Shown here: one piece after another, positions 34,942-44,600 of the stretch
Position numbering within the stretch: position 1 is the stretch's first letter
Layout of the letters: the number at the start of each line of letters is the position of its first letter
From: Gaiellasilicea sp963829845
GTDB taxonomy: Bacteria; Actinomycetota; Thermoleophilia; Gaiellales; Gaiellaceae
Reading direction: 5' to 3'
NCBI GenBank assembly: GCA_963829845.1
Contig: CAWHKD010000029.1
Span: 1-64,000, forward strand
DNA length: 64,000 nt
The notes under the pieces: generated by a model
Told to the model about the DNA's origin: nothing
Seen by the model: the letters and a program-made list of their open reading frames with translations, nothing else
Databases searched by the model: none
Made by a program: the position numbers and the translations under genes

Positions 34942-35081
34942 GTGCCGCACCGCGGCGCATGAGCACGGGGAGGGGGTGTGGGGGAACCGGGCGGTTCCCC
35001 CACACGAGACGGAAAAAGGGGGCACGTGGGGGAAACATGGTTTCCCCCACGGGAGCACGCCGGCAGGCGGGCGATGTGCTC
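34934..35081. repeat. Cluster of four inverted repeats in the leader of the small membrane protein gene
   Basis: Four hairpins occur in about 150 nt. (1) 34934-34966: GTGCTCATG-T-GCCGC pairs with GCGGC-G-CATGAGCAC, with the ATG of the gene starting at 34941 in one arm. (2) 34976-35005: GTGTGGGGGAACC pairs perfectly with GGTTCCCCCACAC, loop GGGC. (3) 35025-35051: CGTGGGGGAAAC pairs perfectly with GTTTCCCCCACG, loop ATG. (4) 35053-35081: GAGCAC and GTGCTC flank a spacer. Hairpins 2 and 3 belong to the same sequence family as elements at 37.8-38.4 kb. Confidence 0.9.
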
Positions 35082-35400
35082 ACGGCTCGTAGTCCTGCGC
35101 GCCGCGGGCATACTCGTGGAACGCCGCCGCCTCGACGAGCGAGAGCGTCCGCGGCCACCCGGGCGCCGGCGACTGCTCCGAGACGACCGCGCGGCTCCAC
35201 CGCTCCGCCCCCGCGTACGCAGCCGCCAGCTCACCGAGCGTGAACGTGCCGCCGACGCGTCGCCGGAGCTCGGCTGCGACGGTGTCGACCTGTGCGAGCA
35301 GACGCTCGGGGTTCGGACTCTCGCGCGCCTCCTCGTGCAGGCGCCGGTATCCCTCCTCCCACTCGCGCCGCGCGCTCTCGACCTCGGCCTCGGTGATCAC
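35080..35400 (-). CDS. Helical hypothetical protein, 106 aa
   Basis: The protein is soluble and alpha-helical (TEAEVESARREWEEGYRRLH, DTVAAELRRRVGGTFTLGEL). Family not recognised. GTG 35400 overlaps the DUF501 stop by 4 nt, so it is translationally coupled to it; the longer upstream open frame has no family support and was not used. Confidence 0.6.
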   Translation of the reverse strand: MITEAEVESARREWEEGYRRLHEEARESPNPERLLAQVDTVAAELRRRVGGTFTLGELAAAYAGAERWSRAVVSEQSPAPGWPRTLSLVEAAAFHEYARGAQDYEP

Positions 35401-35903
35401 GTCGCCGATCCTAGGCCGACGCAACACTGCGGCGGCCAGCGGGGATCGAGCTCGGCCAGGATGCGCTCGCCGAGGAGGTGGCCGGGTTGGGCGAGCGCGT
35501 AGGCCGCGTGCGCGTGCAGGCACTTGAGCCGTCGCGGGTTGGCGCTGCCGCCAATCCCGAGCTCGAACGACGAGCCGCCGTCCCGGCCGACTTTGCCGCC
35601 GGCGAGCTCCAGCCGGATCCGCCGCTGCTCGTCGGTGGCGCGCTCGAGATCGGCCGCGAGCTCGGGATCGTGCTCGACCTCCTCGCTCCAGCGCTCGACG
35701 CCCCCGGCCGCCTCGATCCGGGCGATCGCCGCAACGAGGTGCGGGCACGTGAGGTAGTAGGTGGTCGGGAAGGGGTCGCCTGCGTCGTCGTACGGCCACT
35801 GCTCCGTGACCGCCGGAGCTCCGCCCGGGCAGCGCGCTGCTACGCGCCGAAACGCGCGCGGCGGTCGGCCGAGCTGCTGCTCCACGAGCGCACGGTCATC
35901 CAT
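35397..35903 (-). CDS. DUF501 family protein, 168 aa
   Basis: The pattern VEQQLGRPPRAFRRVAARCP, YLTCPHLVAAIARIEAAGGV and RLKCLHAHAAYALAQPGHLL is that of the DUF501 family, commonly found in actinobacteria between the ftsB/divIC and ppx genes. Conserved Cys and His residues (CPHL, CLHAH) suggest metal or catalytic function, but no activity is established. It overlaps the FtsB-like gene stop upstream by 8 nt. Confidence 0.85.
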   Translation of the reverse strand: MDDRALVEQQLGRPPRAFRRVAARCPGGAPAVTEQWPYDDAGDPFPTTYYLTCPHLVAAIARIEAAGGVERWSEEVEHDPELAADLERATDEQRRIRLELAGGKVGRDGGSSFELGIGGSANPRRLKCLHAHAAYALAQPGHLLGERILAELDPRWPPQCCVGLGSAT

Positions 35904-36303
35904 CGCCGCCGATCGTAGCCATGGCCTTCGTCTTCGCTTGCGCCCGCCGCCACTCGGCGACGCCCTTGACGATGTAGATCCGCTCGCCCGGCCGAACCAG
36001 GCGCATCCGCCTCGCCTCTCGCGCGAGCGCGGTCACGGTCTCGGAATCGGCGAGCCGCGCCTGGAGCCGCGTCCGCTCCTCCCGCAGGCGCTGCACCTCA
36101 GCGGAGCGCTCGTTCAGCGCAGAGCGCGTCTGCAGGTAGCTCGAGAGCGGCTGGTAGTAGAGGAACGCAACGAAAAGTGCGACCCCGACGATGCACCAGC
36201 GCAGCACCACTGTCGTTCGCGGCAGGCCCGGCCGCCTTCGGCGCGTCGTCGCGGCCGCCTTGGTCTGGCGGCTTTCGGTACGGGGTCTCCTGCGGGTAGC
36301 CAC
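35896..36303 (-). CDS. FtsB/DivIC-like septum formation initiator, 135 aa
   Basis: A basic N-terminal 35 residues, one membrane helix VVLRWCIVGVALFVAFLYYQ, then a coiled coil ALNERSAEVQRLREERTRLQ ending ARLADSETVTALARE. This is the DivIC/FtsB architecture that links FtsL and FtsQ in the division complex. It follows pyk and the 16-bp hairpin, and is followed by DUF501, the usual actinobacterial order (eno - divIC - DUF501). Confidence 0.9.
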   Translation of the reverse strand: MATRRRPRTESRQTKAAATTRRRRPGLPRTTVVLRWCIVGVALFVAFLYYQPLSSYLQTRSALNERSAEVQRLREERTRLQARLADSETVTALAREARRMRLVRPGERIYIVKGVAEWRRAQAKTKAMATIGGDG

Positions 36304-36336
36304 GCGGAACGATTCCGCGGCAGCCCGGTCGTTCCT

Positions 36337-36383
36337 CTAGGAGGGTTTGGCGAAATGACGGCTGATCCGCCAAACCCTCCTAG
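36337..36383. terminator. 16-bp hairpin downstream of pyk (CTAGGAGGGTTTGGCG family)
   Basis: CTAGGAGGGTTTGGCG pairs perfectly with CGCCAAACCCTCCTAG over a 15-nt loop. The TAG stop of pyk (36380-36382) forms part of the stem. The same stem sequence recurs at 48814-48866. It lies between pyk and the FtsB-like gene on the same strand, so it may attenuate transcription rather than end the operon. Confidence 0.78.
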
Positions 36384-37789
36384 GCGATCTCGACCTTGAT
36401 CACGTTCGTCGAGCCGGGGATGTTCACGGCCGTGCCCGCCGTGATGACGACGCGGTCGCCCTTCTCCACGATCCCCGTCCCGACGGCGGCGGCGAGCGAC
36501 GTCCTCCAGAGCTCCTCGACGTCGGGGCACTCGGGGATGCTGACCGGCGTCACTCCCCACTCGAGCGCCATGTGCTGCAGCGAGTAGTCGTGATGGGTGA
36601 GGCCGATGATCGGCCGGCGCGGGCGCAGCCGCGCGACCGCCGACGCCGTCCTGCCGGTGAAGGTGGGCACCAGCAGAGCCCGGACCTCGAGCGCCTCGGC
36701 AATGTCGCAGGCGGCGTTCGACATCGCCTGCCCGACCGTCGGCTTCTCCTCCGCCTCGGGGATCTCGTGGCGGTAGCCGAGGCTCGGCTCGACGGCACGG
36801 GCGATCCGGTCCATGTACGCGACCGACTCGACCGGGAACTCGCCGATTGCGGTTTCGCCGGAGAGCATGATCGCGCTCGTGCCGTCGAGGATCGCGTTGG
36901 CGACGTCGGATGCCTCGGCGCGCGTCGGCTCGGGGGCGTGGATCATCGACTCGAGCATCTGTGTGGCAGTGATCACCGGCTTGCCGCGCTCGAGCGCCCG
37001 CAGGATGATTCGCTTCTGGAGCAGCGGCACCTCCGCCGCGCCGATCTCGACGCCGAGGTCTCCGCGCGCGACCATGACGCCGTCCGCCTCGCGGAGGATG
37101 TCGTCGAGGACCGCGACGGCTTCCGCCTTCTCGATCTTGGCGATCACGTGCGCGGTCGAGCCGGACGCCTCGATCAGCGTCTTCAGCGCCTGCACGTCGG
37201 ACGCCGAGCGGACGAACGAGAGCGCGACGTGGTCGACGCCCAGTTCGAGCGCGAACTGGAGGTCGTCGATGTCCTTGCGGGTCAGCGACGGGATCGGGAG
37301 CGCGACACCGGGCAGGTTGACGCCCTTGTGCGACGCGACGAGGCCGCCGACGAGCACCTCACAGCGGGCCCGCCCGCGATCGACGGAGACGACGCGGAGG
37401 CGCACCGAGCCGTCGTCGATCAGCACGTCGAAGCCCGGCTGCAGCACCGAGCCGAGCACTGCAGGGGCGACCGGCAGGTCGTCGCCCTGGGCGACGTCCT
37501 CGCCGGCGATCGTCATCTCCTCGCCGCGCTCGAGTAGAACTGGCTCGGAGAGCTCGCCGACGCGGAGCTTCGGCCCCTGCAGATCCGCGATCACCGCCAC
37601 CGGGCGTCCAACCTCGTCCTGCAACGAGCGGATCAACGCCGCTCGCGCGCGGTGCTCCTCCTGCGTGCCGTGCGAGAAGTTCAACCGAGCGCCGTCGATG
37701 ATCCCCATCAGCTGCCTCAGGATCGCCGGGTCCGACGAGGCCGGCCCTATCGTGGCGACGATCTTCGTGCGGCGCGGAACGATCGGCAT
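36380..37789 (-). CDS. pyk: Pyruvate kinase, 469 aa
   Basis: Final ATP-forming step of glycolysis. Motifs include RTKIVATIGPASSDPAILRQ at the N-terminus, GARLNFSHGTQEEH, DLQGPKLRVG, the active-site VIAKIEKAEAVA, MVARGDLGVEI, and the C-terminal allosteric-domain GTAVNIPGSTNVIKVE. Length and order are those of bacterial pyruvate kinases. It is downstream of eno, so the operon carries two consecutive glycolytic steps. ATG 37789 was kept. The space upstream (37790-38487) holds repeats, with a strong hairpin at 37813-37843. Confidence 0.95.
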   Translation of the reverse strand: MPIVPRRTKIVATIGPASSDPAILRQLMGIIDGARLNFSHGTQEEHRARAALIRSLQDEVGRPVAVIADLQGPKLRVGELSEPVLLERGEEMTIAGEDVAQGDDLPVAPAVLGSVLQPGFDVLIDDGSVRLRVVSVDRGRARCEVLVGGLVASHKGVNLPGVALPIPSLTRKDIDDLQFALELGVDHVALSFVRSASDVQALKTLIEASGSTAHVIAKIEKAEAVAVLDDILREADGVMVARGDLGVEIGAAEVPLLQKRIILRALERGKPVITATQMLESMIHAPEPTRAEASDVANAILDGTSAIMLSGETAIGEFPVESVAYMDRIARAVEPSLGYRHEIPEAEEKPTVGQAMSNAACDIAEALEVRALLVPTFTGRTASAVARLRPRRPIIGLTHHDYSLQHMALEWGVTPVSIPECPDVEELWRTSLAAAVGTGIVEKGDRVVITAGTAVNIPGSTNVIKVEIA

Positions 37790-37812
37790 GCCGGTGAGAC
37801 TATCCGCGACTC

Positions 37813-38487
37813 CTCATGGGGGAACCCATGGTTCCCCCATGAGCCCCCTCCTTTTCCGCTCCGACCGGACGATCGTCGGCGAGCCTGCGCACGGGCCAAG
37901 CCCGGCTCCGGCGACGCAACCTTCGTGACGCCTCGGCCACGCTCACCGCTTTGCCTTCGGGAAGGCGTTCCAGCCCGGGGTACACAGCCGACCGGGTCGA
38001 GCGCCACGAGCCTGCGCTCGGGCAAAGCCCGGCTCCGGCGACGGACCCCGGCGACGCCTCAGCCACGGGCACGGCCTGCTCTAGGAAACGCCGACCAGCC
38101 GGGATAGACGGCCCGGTCGCCGAGCTCGCCTTCGATCCGCAGCAGCTGGTTCAGCATGGGGGAACCCATGGTTCCCCCATGAACCCCCTCCTTGACCGCG
38201 ACGACCGGATAATCGCCAGTGAGCCTGCGCACGGGCAAAAGCCCGGCTCCGGCGACGCAACCTTCGTGACGCCTCAGCCACGCTCACCGCTGTGCCTTCG
38301 GGAAGGCATTCCAACCCGGGTACACAGCCCGGTCGCCGAGCTCGCCCTCGATCCGCAGCAGCTGGTTCAGCATGGGGGAACCCATGGTTCCCCCATGAGC
38401 CCCCTCCTTCACCACAGCGACCGGGTCGAGCGCCACGAGCCTGCGCTCGGGCAAAGCCCGGCTCCGGCGACGGACCCCGGCGACGCC
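37813..38487. repeat. Mosaic intergenic repeats between eno and pyk, with three GGGGGAACC hairpins and copies of the eno 3' end
   Basis: Perfect hairpins at 37813-37843 (14-bp stem), 38155-38181 and 38371-38397 (12-bp stems) share GGGGGAACC-CAT-GGTTCCCCC. Between them lie two copies of a ~109-bp unit (37881-37989 and 38221-38329), and a 163-bp unit at 37989-38151 that matches 38418-38580 with about two differences. The last 93 nt of that second copy are the eno 3' coding end. A further 40-bp copy of this stretch (38328-38367) equals 38541-38580. No gene was found in the space. Confidence 0.95.
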
Positions 38488-39768
38488 TCAGCCACGGGCA
38501 CGGCCTGCTCTAGGAAACGCCGACCAGCCGGGGTAGACGGCCCGGTCGCCGAGCTCGCCCTCGATCCGCAGCAGCTGGTTGTACTTCGCCGTCCGGTCCG
38601 AGCGCGCCGGCGCGCCCGTCTTGATCTGGCCGGTGCCGAGCGCCACGGCGAGATCCGCGATGGTCGAGTCCTCGGTCTCACCGGAGCGGTGGGACATCAC
38701 CGCCGTGTAGCCGTTCGACTGCGCAAGCCGCACCGCTTCGATCGTCTCGGTCAGCGTGCCGATCTGGTTCACCTTGACCAGGATCGAGTTCCCGACACCG
38801 CGATCGATCCCCTGGCCAAGCCGCTCTGGGTTGGTGACGAAGAGATCGTCGCCGACGAGCTGAACGCGATCGCCGAGCTCGCTCGTCAGCCGCGCCCAGG
38901 CGTCCCAGTCGTCCTCGGCGAGGCCGTCCTCGATCGAGACGATCGGGTAGCGCTCGACGAGCTCGGCCCAGAACGCCGGCATCGCCGCGCTCTCGAGCTC
39001 CCGGCCCTCGAAGCGGTAGATGCCGCCCTCGAAGACCTCGCTCGTCGCCGGGTCGAGCGCGATCGCAACGCTGCCGGCATGCCCGGCGCGCTCGGCCGCC
39101 TCGAGGATCGCCTCGATCGCGGCCTCGCTCGACTCGAGGTCGGGAGCAAAGCCGCCCTCGTCGCCAACGCCGGTCGCGAGCCCGCGCTCGGCGAGCACGC
39201 GCTTCAGCTCGTGGTACACCTCGACGCCGACGCGAAGACCGTCGGCAAAGCTCGCCGCGCCGACCGGCACGACCATGAACTCCTGCAGGTCGATCGAGTT
39301 GGCGGCGTGGGCGCCGCCGTTGATCACGTTCAGCATCGGCACGGGCAGCGTCGCCGCCTCCTCGCCGCCGAGGTGGCGGTAGAGCGGTTGCCGCGACTCG
39401 GCCGCCGCGGCCTTCGCGGCCGCGAGCGAAACGCCGAGGATGGCGTTCGCGCCGAGGCGCCCCTTGTTCGGGGTGCCGTCGAGCTCAATCAGCTTCCGGT
39501 CGAGCGCCTCTTGGTCGAGCGCGTCCAGGCCGGCGAGCTCGCCCGCGAGCTCCTCGTTCACGTTCGCGACCGCATTCGTCACGCCCTTGCCGCCCCACTC
39601 GGAGCCGCCATCGCGCAGCTCGACGGCCTCGTGCACCCCGGTCGAGGCGCCGGACGGCACCGCCGCGCGACCGAACGCGCCGGAGGCCAGCTCGACTTCG
39701 ACCTCGACGGTCGGGTTGCCGCGCGAGTCGAGGATCTGGCGGCTGTGCAGGCGCGTGATGGCGCTCAT
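38488..39768 (-). CDS. eno: Enolase, 426 aa
   Basis: Converts 2-phosphoglycerate to phosphoenolpyruvate. Motifs: ILDSRGNPTVEVEVEL, VPSGASTGVHEAVELRDG, GDEGGFAPDL, SIEDGLAEDDWDAW, ILVKVNQIGTLTETIEAV and MSHRSGETEDSTIADLAVAL, with metal and catalytic residues intact. ATG 39768 overlaps the MazG stop by 4 nt. The C-terminal coding end (38488-38580) lies inside a repeat copied twice in the downstream spacer, unusual for a housekeeping gene. Confidence 0.96.
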   Translation of the reverse strand: MSAITRLHSRQILDSRGNPTVEVEVELASGAFGRAAVPSGASTGVHEAVELRDGGSEWGGKGVTNAVANVNEELAGELAGLDALDQEALDRKLIELDGTPNKGRLGANAILGVSLAAAKAAAAESRQPLYRHLGGEEAATLPVPMLNVINGGAHAANSIDLQEFMVVPVGAASFADGLRVGVEVYHELKRVLAERGLATGVGDEGGFAPDLESSEAAIEAILEAAERAGHAGSVAIALDPATSEVFEGGIYRFEGRELESAAMPAFWAELVERYPIVSIEDGLAEDDWDAWARLTSELGDRVQLVGDDLFVTNPERLGQGIDRGVGNSILVKVNQIGTLTETIEAVRLAQSNGYTAVMSHRSGETEDSTIADLAVALGTGQIKTGAPARSDRTAKYNQLLRIEGELGDRAVYPGWSAFPRAGRARG

Positions 39769-40559
39769 CCCAGTTGCTCCTTTGCCTGGTCGTAGTAGCG
39801 GTCCTGCTCGGCAAGCGGCAGCTCGTTCCAACGCTCACCTCGGGCCGCAGCGAGCTGCTCGGCCCGCTCGACCCGCTCGATGAACCGCCTATTCGTGCCG
39901 CGGAGCGCGAGCTCCGGGTCGACGTTGAGCCGCCGCGCGAGGTTGACGATCGTGAAAAGGACGTCGCCGACCTCGTGCGCGACCTTCGCGTCGGACTCCG
40001 TCTCGGGGCTGGGCTCGCCCGTCCGCGCCACCTCGGCTTCGAGCTCGCCAAGCTCCTCTCGCACCTTCGCGAGCGGCCCCGCGAGATCGGGCCAGTCGAA
40101 GCCCGCGGCGACCGCACGCCGCTGCAACTTCCGTGCCTGCAGGAGTGCCGGCAGCGACGCGGGCACGTCGTGGAAGATCCCCTGCCGGCCTTCCTGCTCC
40201 GACTTGACCTGCTCCCAGCGCTCCCGCACCCGGCCGGCAGTGTCTGCCTCCACGTCGCCGAAGACGTGCGGGTGGCGGCGGACGAGCTTGGCGTGCACTG
40301 CCCGAGCCACCTGTTCGAGGTCGCCGTCGCCCTGCTCCTCCAGCAGCAGGGCGAGGAAGTAGACCTGGAAGAGAAGGTCGCCGAGCTCGTCGAGCAGCTT
40401 GGCCGGCGCTCCGGCCTCGGCCGCGTCGGCGACCTCGTAGGCCTCCTCGACCGTATGCGGGACGATCGTCCGCGCCGTCTGCTCACGGTCCCAGGGGCAG
40501 TCGCGGCGTAGACGCCGGGTCAGCTCCTGCAGCTCTTCGAGCGCCTCGCCGAGAGGCAA
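39765..40559 (-). CDS. mazG: MazG-family nucleotide pyrophosphohydrolase, 264 aa
   Basis: Two MazG domains: the first has CPWDREQTARTIVPHTVEEA with the EExxE-type metal ligands and KLLDELGDLLFQVYFLALL; the second has KVAHEVGDVLFTIVNLARRL. The enzyme hydrolyses non-canonical nucleoside triphosphates to monophosphate and pyrophosphate. The TTG at 40559 follows the SurA-like gene by 4 nt, and the stop overlaps eno. Confidence 0.9.
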   Translation of the reverse strand: MPLGEALEELQELTRRLRRDCPWDREQTARTIVPHTVEEAYEVADAAEAGAPAKLLDELGDLLFQVYFLALLLEEQGDGDLEQVARAVHAKLVRRHPHVFGDVEADTAGRVRERWEQVKSEQEGRQGIFHDVPASLPALLQARKLQRRAVAAGFDWPDLAGPLAKVREELGELEAEVARTGEPSPETESDAKVAHEVGDVLFTIVNLARRLNVDPELALRGTNRRFIERVERAEQLAAARGERWNELPLAEQDRYYDQAKEQLG

Positions 40560-40563
40560 CCTG

Positions 40564-41565
40564 CTACTTGCTTTCTGCGGTCGTGCTCTTGGCGTCGGGC
40601 GGTGGGGTGAAGCCGGTGGCGTAGGAGACCTTGTCCTCGTAGTCCTTCTTCAGGTCGTCGACCCACTTCGTCATCGCCTCGTTCTTCTCCGTCTGCTGCA
40701 GCTGCTGCTTGATCGAGGCCTGAACGTCCTTCAGCGGCGTCACCTTCGCCGGCTTTGTGTCCGTCAGCGGCTGGATGATGTGGTAGCCGAACTCGGTCTT
40801 GACCGGCTTCGAGATGTCGTTCTTCTTCAGCAGGAACGCCGTCTGGTCGAACGGGGCCACCGTCTGCCCCTTCGAGATCGTCAGTTTCCCCCCGTTCGCC
40901 TTCGAGCCCGTGTCCTCTGAGAACTTCTTCGCCAGCGCGGCGAAGTTGGCGCCGTTCTGCAGCTGCGCGTACAGATCGTCAGCCTGCTTCTTCGTCTTCA
41001 CCAGGATGTGCCGCACATCGCGGCTCTGCGGCTGGCTGTACTGCGTCTTGTTCTTCGCGTAGTAGGACGCGATCTCCTGATCGGTCACCTTCGCATCGCC
41101 GGTGACCTTGGCGAAGATCTTCTCGGAGACGATCTGAGCGCGGATGTCGTTGCGTACCTGCGCCGCCGTGATGCCCTGCTCCTTCAGCTGCTGCTCGAAC
41201 TTCTTCTGGTCGCCGCCGAAGTACTGCTTCTTGATCTGCTCCACCCTGGCGTCGACCTGCTTGTCGGTCACCTCGACGTCGAGATCCTCCGCCTTCTGCT
41301 CGAACTGCTCCCGCTGCACCAGGAACTGGACAGCCTGGTTGCGAAGCGTCTGGAACTCCTGCGAACCCGCCGCCGGAAACTCGCGCTTCTGGTTCTTGTA
41401 ACTCTTCTTCGCCTGCGCGATCAGCGCGTCGTAATCGCTCTTCGCGATCTCCTGACCATCGACAACAGCCACGGCATCGGCCGGCACATCCTCGTCACCA
41501 CCGCAGCCGGCGAGCCCAATAGCCGCGAGCGCGCAGAGGAGGAGGACGAGACGAGAGATCTTCAT
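40564..41565 (-). CDS. SurA/PrsA-like lipoprotein peptidyl-prolyl isomerase, 333 aa
   Basis: A lipoprotein signal (LVLLLCALAAIGLAGCGG, lipidated Cys in LAGC) is followed by a SurA N-terminal helical domain and a parvulin PpiC domain: SRDVRHILVKTKKQADDLYA, FAALAKKFSEDTGSKANGGK and VKTEFGYHIIQPLTD. Unusually Lys/Gln-rich for this GC-rich genome. It folds exported proteins at the membrane exterior. ATG 41565 gives the signal peptide. Confidence 0.9.
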   Translation of the reverse strand: MKISRLVLLLCALAAIGLAGCGGDEDVPADAVAVVDGQEIAKSDYDALIAQAKKSYKNQKREFPAAGSQEFQTLRNQAVQFLVQREQFEQKAEDLDVEVTDKQVDARVEQIKKQYFGGDQKKFEQQLKEQGITAAQVRNDIRAQIVSEKIFAKVTGDAKVTDQEIASYYAKNKTQYSQPQSRDVRHILVKTKKQADDLYAQLQNGANFAALAKKFSEDTGSKANGGKLTISKGQTVAPFDQTAFLLKKNDISKPVKTEFGYHIIQPLTDTKPAKVTPLKDVQASIKQQLQQTEKNEAMTKWVDDLKKDYEDKVSYATGFTPPPDAKSTTAESK

Positions 41566-41600
41566 GTAAGAAAGCTCCAGGGTTCGCGTTGTGGGCGGGC

Positions 41601-44600
41601 TCAAGCCGCCTGACGGGCAGTCACGATAGCATCGACAAGTTCGATCGCCCCCTCGAGTTCATCGGTTCTACGCGAAACTTCACGTTTTGCTGACGTGTAG
41701 ACGGCGGTGTCGGACACGTCCCTGAGCGCGCGCAGCTCGGCCGAGCCGAGCACGAGCGGCCCGACAGTCGCCCGTCCGCCGCGATAGATGAGGTAGTCGG
41801 CGCCCAGCCGAGCCAGCTTCAGCTTCGCCTCCTGGATCGCGAACAAGTGCTCGACCGGCTCCGGAACCGGGCCGTAGCGGTCCTCGAGGGCGGCGTGCAG
41901 CTCGCGGAGCTCATCGTCCGACTCGGCGAGCGCGAGCCGGCGGTGGATATCGATCTTGAGTGCCTCAGAGGCGACGTAGGTCGCGGGCACATAGGCGTCG
42001 ACCCGCGCGTCGACCCGCACCGGGCGGGTCGCGAGGCGGCGCTGGCCCTGCAGCTCGGCGACGGCCTCGGCAAGCATCTCGACGTAGAGCTCGAAGCCGA
42101 GCGCCGCGACATGGCCGGACTGCTCGGCACCGAGCAGGTCGCCGGCGCCGCGGATCTCGAGGTCGCGCATCGCGATCTGGAAGCCGGCGCCGAGCTCAGT
42201 GTGGTCCGCCAGTGTCGAGAGGCGTGCGCGCGCCTCAGGCGAGAGCTCCATCGCGTCCGGATAGAGCAGATAGGCGTGAGCAGTCACGTCGGAGCGGCCG
42301 ACCCGGCCGCGGATCTGGTAGAGCTGGCTCAACCCGAGCACGTCGGCGCGCTCGACGATCAGCGTGTTCGCCTGTGGGATGTCGATGCCCGACTCGATGA
42401 TCGTGGTCGAGACGAGCACGTCCGCGTCGCCGCGCAGGAACGCGTGCATCTTCTCCTCGAGCTCGCGCTCCCTCATCTGCCCGTGCGCGACGATGAAGCG
42501 CAGCTTCGGGCAGAGCTGCTGCAGCTTCTCGGCCGCCTCCTCGATCGTCTCGACTCGGTTGTGGAGGTAGAACGCCTGGCCGCCGCGCTCGATCTCGCGC
42601 TCGAGCGCCGTCTTCACGAGCTCCTCGTCGTACTCGCCGACCGTCGTCCGGATCGGGCGCCGGCCTTCGGGGGGCGTCTCGATGATCGAGATGTCGCGCA
42701 GGCCGGACAGCGACATGTGCAGCGTGCGCGGGATCGGTGTGGCGGACAGCGCGAGCACGTCGACCTCGAGCCGCAGGCTGCGCAGGAGCTCCTTCTGCGC
42801 GACGCCGAAGCGCTGCTCCTCGTCGAGGATCACAAGCCCGAGATCCTTCGGGATCACATCCCGACTGAGGACGCGGTGCGTGCCGACGAGCACCTCGATC
42901 TTCCCCTCCGCGAAGTCCTTCAGGATCTGCTTCGTCTCGGCGGGCTTGCGGAAGCGCGAGACCATCTCGACCCGGACTGGGAAGTCTCGGTAGCGCGCCT
43001 TGAACGTGTTCCAGTGCTGCTCGGCGAGGATCGTGGTCGGGCAGAGGACGAGTGTCTGCTTGCCGTTCACGGCCGCCGCGAAGGCCGCCCGGACGGCGAC
43101 CTCGGTCTTGCCGAAGCCGACGTCCCCGCAGACGAGCCGGTCCATCGGCCGCGGCGCCTCCAGATCCTCCTTGACCGCCTCGATTGCGCGGGCCTGATCC
43201 TCGGTCTCGCGGTAGGGGAATTCGGTCTCGAGCCGCTCGAGCCACTCGCTCTCGAGCTCGTACGCGGTGCCCGGCGCCTGCTGGCGCTGCGCGTAGAGCG
43301 CGATCAGCTCGGTCGCGAGCTCCTGAACGCTCTCGCGGGCGCGGGACTTCAGGTTCTGCCACGCCTTGCCGCCAAGCTTCGAGAGGGCGGGAGCCCCGGC
43401 GGCCGCGCCGATGTACTTTGAGATCTTCCCGAGCTGCTCGTGCGGGACGTAAAGGCGGTCCTCGCCCCGGAACGCGAGGAAGAGGTAGTCGCGGGTGACG
43501 CCGGCGACCTCCTTCGTCTCGAAGCCCAGCAGCTTCCCGACCCCGTGATCCTCGTGGACGATGAAGTCGCCGCTGCGCAGGTCGGCGAAGGAGGCGAGCG
43601 CCCGGCCGAGGCGCTTGTCGGCACGCGGCGGGCGCTTGCGAAAGACCTGCGTGTCGGGCAGGAGGACGAGCCCGAGCTCGCGCCAGACGAAGCCTCGGCG
43701 AGCTGAGGCGACCGCGAACAGCAGCTCCGGCTGCTCCGGGAGGTCCTGGCCGGCGTCGAGGATGCGCGCGTCGGCCCGCTTCAGCAGGTTGTCGGTGCGA
43801 AGCGCCTCGCCCGCGTGCGGGAAGGCGACGACCACGCGGTTGCCGCCGTTGACGAAGCCGTTCAGCTCGTTCTCGGCCTCGGCGAGGCCCCGGGCCGCGA
43901 TTGCCGGCCGCTGCGCCTCGAACGTGAACGGCTGCGCCTGCGGGAACGGATCGAGCTCGGACGCTCCCCTGAGAGAGATTTCCGCGAGTCCCTCCTCCGT
44001 CCAGACGCGCCGCACCTCGTCGGGCTGCCAGACGAAGTTCGGCACCCGTTCGAGCACCGGCACGAGGTCGTCCGGAACCTCGGGCAGCGGCGGCTGCTCG
44101 TCGTCCGGGAGCACGGGCTCCGAGAGGTCGGCCCGCCGCTCGGAGGCGGGATAGACGACGGCGTCGTCGACCGGGTGCAGCGCGCGCTGCGTGAAGGGAG
44201 AGAACGCCCGCACCTGCTCGACCTCGTCGCCGTAGAGCTCGACGCGCAGCGGTTCGCGGCCGGTGGTCGGGAAGACGTCGACGAGGCCGCCGCGAACGGC
44301 GAACTGGCCGCGCTCCTCGGCACGCTCGACCCGCTCGTACCCTGCGAGCGCCAGGTGCTCGGCGAGGCCGTCGAGGCCGGGCTCACTGCCGACCTCGAGG
44401 CGGAGCGGCTCCGGCCGCGCCGCCAACGGCGGCACTCCCTCGGCGAGCGCGATCGCCGAGGCGGCGACCAGACCGCCGCCCGCCAGCACATCCAGGGCGC
44501 GGGCGCGCTCGCCGACGAGATGCGGCGGCGGCTCGAGGCCGGAGCCCCAGCGGACGCCGCGCCCGGGCAGGAGCGCGACGTTCTCGGCACCGATGAACCA

